Notes under the pieces: generated by a model
What the model saw: only the letters and a program-made list of their open reading frames with translations
The model's database searches: none
Told to the model about the DNA's origin: nothing
In this document: piece by piece, positions 7,917-10,390 of the stretch
How the letters are laid out: each line of letters opens with the position of its first letter
How positions within the stretch are numbered: position 1 is the stretch's first letter
Made by a program: the position numbers and the translations under genes
Source: an uncultured Clostridia bacterium
Lineage (GTDB): Bacteria; Bacillota; Clostridia; Oscillospirales; Acutalibacteraceae
Direction of reading: 5' to 3'
Assembly (NCBI GenBank): GCA_946187095.1
Contig: CAMHPW010000027.1
Coordinates: forward strand, 1-10,390
DNA: 10,390 nucleotides

Positions 7917-9159
7917 CAATGCGGCAAAAATCTATCCTGCCGTGCGTACAAAAAAATGGTCGGGAAATTTCCGTTTATCCATGAATTTCAAGGAAAAAGT
8001 CGAGCCTGAACTATTGCAGAAAGCCCTTGATGATATACGCAAAAGGATAGTCAATCTGAATCTTGAATTAAAAAGGGGCTTGTTCTGGTATTTCTTTGAA
8101 GAAACAGACAGACCTGTACTCATACAGCCCGAAAAACAAAGTCCATGCGGCAGGATCGGCGGTGAACACAATAAAGATATGCCCTACCGTGTGACGTATT
8201 ATCATAACCGCTTTGCAATAGAGATATTCCATGCCCTTGCAGACGGTACAGGCGGTCTGATCTTTCTCAAATCCATTGCCGCCCGCTATATCGAATTGAG
8301 ATACGGTGAAAAAATACCTGCATTTCAGGATATTATTTTATGCGACAGCGAATACTCTCCCGAAGAAATGGAAGATGCCTTCAAGAGATATGCCAAATTC
8401 CGCACCCTCAAAAGCCGAAGTGAACTCAAAGGCTATCACTTCAGAGGAACAGTTTTGCCGAGTGACCAGACAAGTGTCATTACAGGAATCATCCCCTTTG
8501 CAAAGCTGCATGAAAAGGCAAAGGAATATCAGGTGACGGTCACGGAATTTATCGTTGCCGTCATGATACAGTCTTTCATGGAATGTCAGGAAAAAAGTAA
8601 AACCCGTATTGAAAAGCCTGTGAAAGTCAGTGTTCCTGTCAATCTGAGAAAACTCTATCCAAGCAAAACCCTGCGGAATTTCGCTTTATACATCAATCCC
8701 GGCATCGAACCACGTTACGGCGAATTCACATTTGAAGAGATCACCGAAGAAGTACATCATTTTATGCGTATGAACAATAAAGAGAAATATCTCAATGCCA
8801 TCATGTGCAAGAATTTAAGCGATGAATTCAACCCCGTTGTAAGAGTGATCCCGCTTTTTATGAAAAATATCGCATTGTTCACGGCTTTCAAAATGTACGG
8901 CGAAACGCTTGTTTCCTCTACTTTTTCAAATTTAGGCAGGGTAGACCTGCCGCCCGAAATGGCAGAACACGTTGAAAGAGTCGAATTCATGCTCGGAAAA
9001 TTCATGGCAGGAATGCCTTCCGCCGCTGCTGCAAGCTACAATGGCCATCTCTATCTTAACTGGACAAGCGGCTTTGCCGAAAAAGACGTTGAAAAGGGCT
9101 TTTTCACTTCTCTTATCAAAATGGGTATCCCCGTTAGGATAGAATCGAATCTGATATAG
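7873..9159 (+). CDS. HxxxDG acyltransferase (condensation / alcohol acetyltransferase-like)
   Basis: A CoA- or carrier-dependent acyltransferase of the chloramphenicol-acetyltransferase/condensation fold. The catalytic HALADG (HxxxDG, 120-125) follows a beta strand, the usual active-site arrangement. Other family-like segments are NWYRLDNAAKIYP near the N-terminus, PVNLRKLYPSKTLRNF (255-270), FSNLGRV (351-357, the SNLG segment of PapA/condensation proteins) and LYLNWTSGF near the C-terminus. At 428 residues it is one complete two-lobed domain with no carrier-protein or adenylation modules, so it is not a classic NRPS module. The start is GTG at 7873 (or GTG at 7885), both inside the hydrolase gene; no ATG precedes the conserved N-terminus. 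The ribosome site is weak, consistent with coupling. Acyl donor and acceptor are unknown; an alcohol, sugar or lipid hydroxyl is plausible. Confidence 0.8.
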   Translation: MKKNVKQEKNWYRLDNAAKIYPAVRTKKWSGNFRLSMNFKEKVEPELLQKALDDIRKRIVNLNLELKRGLFWYFFEETDRPVLIQPEKQSPCGRIGGEHNKDMPYRVTYYHNRFAIEIFHALADGTGGLIFLKSIAARYIELRYGEKIPAFQDIILCDSEYSPEEMEDAFKRYAKFRTLKSRSELKGYHFRGTVLPSDQTSVITGIIPFAKLHEKAKEYQVTVTEFIVAVMIQSFMECQEKSKTRIEKPVKVSVPVNLRKLYPSKTLRNFALYINPGIEPRYGEFTFEEITEEVHHFMRMNNKEKYLNAIMCKNLSDEFNPVVRVIPLFMKNIALFTAFKMYGETLVSSTFSNLGRVDLPPEMAEHVERVEFMLGKFMAGMPSAAAASYNGHLYLNWTSGFAEKDVEKGFFTSLIKMGIPVRIESNLI

Positions 9160-9176
9160 AAAGGGGGTTTGAAAAA

Positions 9177-9881
9177 ATGTCATACTGCGTCAACTGCGGA
9201 GTTGAACTGGACAAGTCACTGAAACAATGTCCCCTGTGTTCAACGCCTGTGATCAATCCGAATGATGTTGCTGTTGAAGAGACCGTCACTACATATCCTG
9301 TGGAACATATGGAAAAGATCGTGAAAAAACTGCGGCTGATCTCGGCAAATCTCGTCACGGCAATATTTCTGACAGGTCTGCTTTTGTGTCCGCTGTGCAA
9401 TTTCGTCATCAGCGATACGCTCACATGGTCAAAATATGTCATTCCGTCAATTATGTTTGCATGGTGCTGTACCGTGCCGCCTATTGTGATAAGACAAAAA
9501 ACCCTGTTGAAATGTGTGACAATCGATTTGACAGCGGCATTTATCTATCTTGCAGTGATGAATTACCTGACAACACCGAATATACATTGGTTCGCCAATA
9601 TATGTGTTCCCATGCTGCTGTATCTGTGCGGCTCGTTCATATTGCTTTATACACTGTCTGTCAAAAAGATCGGTGTCATGTATATCATTTCTATAGGTTT
9701 CGTACTTGCAGGGATATTCTGCATGATGACGGAATACTTTGTGAGAAAATTCAGACTGTTGGAAATCGAATTTGTCTGGTCAGTGCCTGTGCTGATATCA
9801 TGTATCGGTATAGCAGGGGTTTTGATCATCATATCAAGGCTTTCCAAAATTTCCGCCATACGAAAACGTCTGCACATTTAA
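9177..9881 (+). CDS. Zinc-ribbon membrane protein, DUF6320 type
   Basis: A 234-residue protein with an N-terminal zinc ribbon, C4-x2-C7 and C18-x2-C21, then a short linker and about six hydrophobic helices (roughly 57-77, 85-106, 110-131, 138-161, 165-188, 199-221), ending in a basic tail (SAIRKRLHI). It resembles the DUF6320 family, which I recall next to condensation-like alcohol acetyltransferases in Clostridia; no biochemical role is known to me. A second CPLC, identical to the zinc-ribbon CPLC, sits at 71-74 near the end of the first helix. The ATG has AAAGGGGG (9160-9167) upstream and follows the acyltransferase stop by 17 nt. It may anchor or help the acyltransferase at the membrane (inference). 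No terminator follows before the tRNA promoter. Confidence 0.75.
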   Translation: MSYCVNCGVELDKSLKQCPLCSTPVINPNDVAVEETVTTYPVEHMEKIVKKLRLISANLVTAIFLTGLLLCPLCNFVISDTLTWSKYVIPSIMFAWCCTVPPIVIRQKTLLKCVTIDLTAAFIYLAVMNYLTTPNIHWFANICVPMLLYLCGSFILLYTLSVKKIGVMYIISIGFVLAGIFCMMTEYFVRKFRLLEIEFVWSVPVLISCIGIAGVLIIISRLSKISAIRKRLHI

Positions 9882-9889
9882 AAAAACTG

Positions 9890-9918
9890 TTGACAAATCA
9901 TGAAATCTGATATATAAT
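9890..9918 (+). promoter_or_regulatory. Consensus promoter of tRNA-Leu
   Basis: TTGACA (9890-9895), exactly 17 nt, TATAAT (9913-9918): a full sigma-A consensus typical of stable-RNA genes. It starts 8 nt after the stop codon of the upstream gene. Transcription would begin near 9925, leaving a leader of about 24 nt for RNase P. Confidence 0.85.
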
Positions 9919-9948
9919 AATCAAGTAAAGTTTTTGTATGTCAGATAA

Positions 9949-10032
9949 GCCGGTGTGTCGGAATTGGCAGACGATGCAGACTCAAAATCTGTTGCTCGCA
10001 AGGGCGTGTGGGTTCGAGTCCCACCACCGGCA
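9949..10032 (+). tRNA. tRNA-Leu, anticodon CAA
   Basis: Folds as an 84-nt class II tRNA. Acceptor GCCGGTG (9949-9955) pairs with CACCGGC (10025-10031), with discriminator A at 10032. The D stem is TCG/CGA. The anticodon stem-loop GCAGA-CTCAAAA-TCTGT places CAA at 9983-9985, reading UUG. A long variable arm (GCTC-GCAA-GGGC) and a T arm with GGTTCGAGTCC follow. The 3' CCA is not encoded. Confidence 0.97.
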
Positions 10033-10035
10033 TTC

Positions 10036-10071
10036 AAGACAAGGAGTTCATACTCTTTGTCTTATTTTTTT
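10036..10071 (+). terminator. Rho-independent terminator after tRNA-Leu
   Basis: AAGACAAGGAGT (10036-10047) and ACTCTTTGTCTT (10052-10063) form a 12-bp stem with one G-U pair and a TCAT loop, followed by A and a T7 tract to 10071. It begins 3 nt after the tRNA. Because no terminator separates the upstream operon from the tRNA, it may also end transcripts from 6074 onward. No T-tract is present on the other strand. Confidence 0.9.
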
Positions 10072-10136
10072 GTATTCAAAACCACCCGTTGAACAGGCGA
10101 TCCTTCAGACATGAACAGAACTGTTTTCCTGCCCTG

Positions 10137-10390
10137 TTAAAAAAATCGTACTTTATTGCAGGCAAGAAGTTCCTTTGCCTTTTCAAGCGGGATATGCTTG
10201 ACTGTATGAACGGCACGGTTTTCAAAATACAGATATATCTGCACACTGCACGTTTCGGCAAATCTTTGCGGAATGCTTTGCGTGATCTTTGCACACTGTA
10301 TCTTATCGAATGGAATATAATAAGTTTTCAGTGTAAGTTTCTGAAAACTGCACACGACAAGATGCTTGGCAGTGACTCCTAAATGAGAAT
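10137..10390 (-). CDS. C-terminus of a bacterial PH-domain (YdbS/YdbT-like) protein (partial)
   Basis: An open frame enters from the right edge on the minus strand and ends at TAA (10139-10137); 83 residues are visible. It contains YYIPFDKIQCAKITQS followed by a strand-rich stretch and IPLEKAKELL. This is the pattern of the bPH_2 domain (IPxxKIQxxxxxQSxxQR..., then strands, then a helix ending the domain). The preceding GVTAKHLVV fits the first strands of the same domain. Such proteins are usually membrane-anchored with helices N-terminal to the PH-like domain, outside this window. The start is not visible. Function in this organism is unknown, and the family call rests on motif resemblance only. 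Confidence 0.6.
   Translation of the reverse strand, partial: SHLGVTAKHLVVCSFQKLTLKTYYIPFDKIQCAKITQSIPQRFAETCSVQIYLYFENRAVHTVKHIPLEKAKELLACNKVRFF

Noticed and set aside
9949..10071. tRNA-Leu as an integration site for a mobile island
   Set aside because: No repeat of the tRNA 3' end and no integrase gene are present within the window.

Overview
The window looks like chromosomal DNA from a low-to-moderate GC anaerobic Firmicute, most likely a gut or rumen clostridium of the Ruminococcaceae/Oscillospiraceae type. The basis is strong AGGAGG-type ribosome sites, consensus sigma-A promoters, a compact ilvB-ilvN-ilvC operon, and a hydrolase / acyltransferase / DUF6320 cassette that I associate with Clostridia. 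The genus is inference.

Layout. (1) 1-120: a minus-strand promoter and ribosome site for a gene that leaves the left edge. (2) 121-265: a small element with imperfect 25-bp terminal inverted repeats. (3) 536-2311 (+): an amylosucrase-like GH13 enzyme. (4) 2313-2555: a 243-bp non-coding MITE-like element with a perfect 9-bp target duplication, inserted exactly over the amylosucrase stop codon. It shares a 20-bp core with the first small element. (5) 2587-2621: an intrinsic terminator between convergent genes. (6) 5972-2733 (-): promoter and ilvB-ilvN-ilvC, encoding acetolactate synthase large and small subunits and ketol-acid reductoisomerase, the first two steps of branched-chain amino acid synthesis. 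(7) 6038-9881 (+): a divergent four-gene operon encoding a thioredoxin-reductase-like flavoprotein, an HSL-family alpha/beta hydrolase, an HxxxDG (condensation/alcohol acetyltransferase-like) acyltransferase, and a zinc-ribbon six-helix membrane protein of the DUF6320 type. (8) 9890-10071 (+): promoter, tRNA-Leu(CAA) and terminator. (9) 10137-10390 (-): the C-terminus of a bacterial PH-domain (YdbS/YdbT-like) protein cut by the right edge.

How it fits together. The ilv operon is ordinary biosynthesis, although it has a very short leader with no room for a T-box or attenuator. The divergent operon is the least explained part. An acyl-transferring enzyme, an esterase-like enzyme and a small zinc-ribbon membrane protein suggest an acyl-ester making or remodelling module at the membrane. 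It is co-transcribed with a flavin disulfide reductase that keeps its CxxC but lacks the usual NADPH-binding signatures. The substrate of this module cannot be read from the sequence. The two short palindromic elements with a shared core but different ends are the main non-coding novelty.
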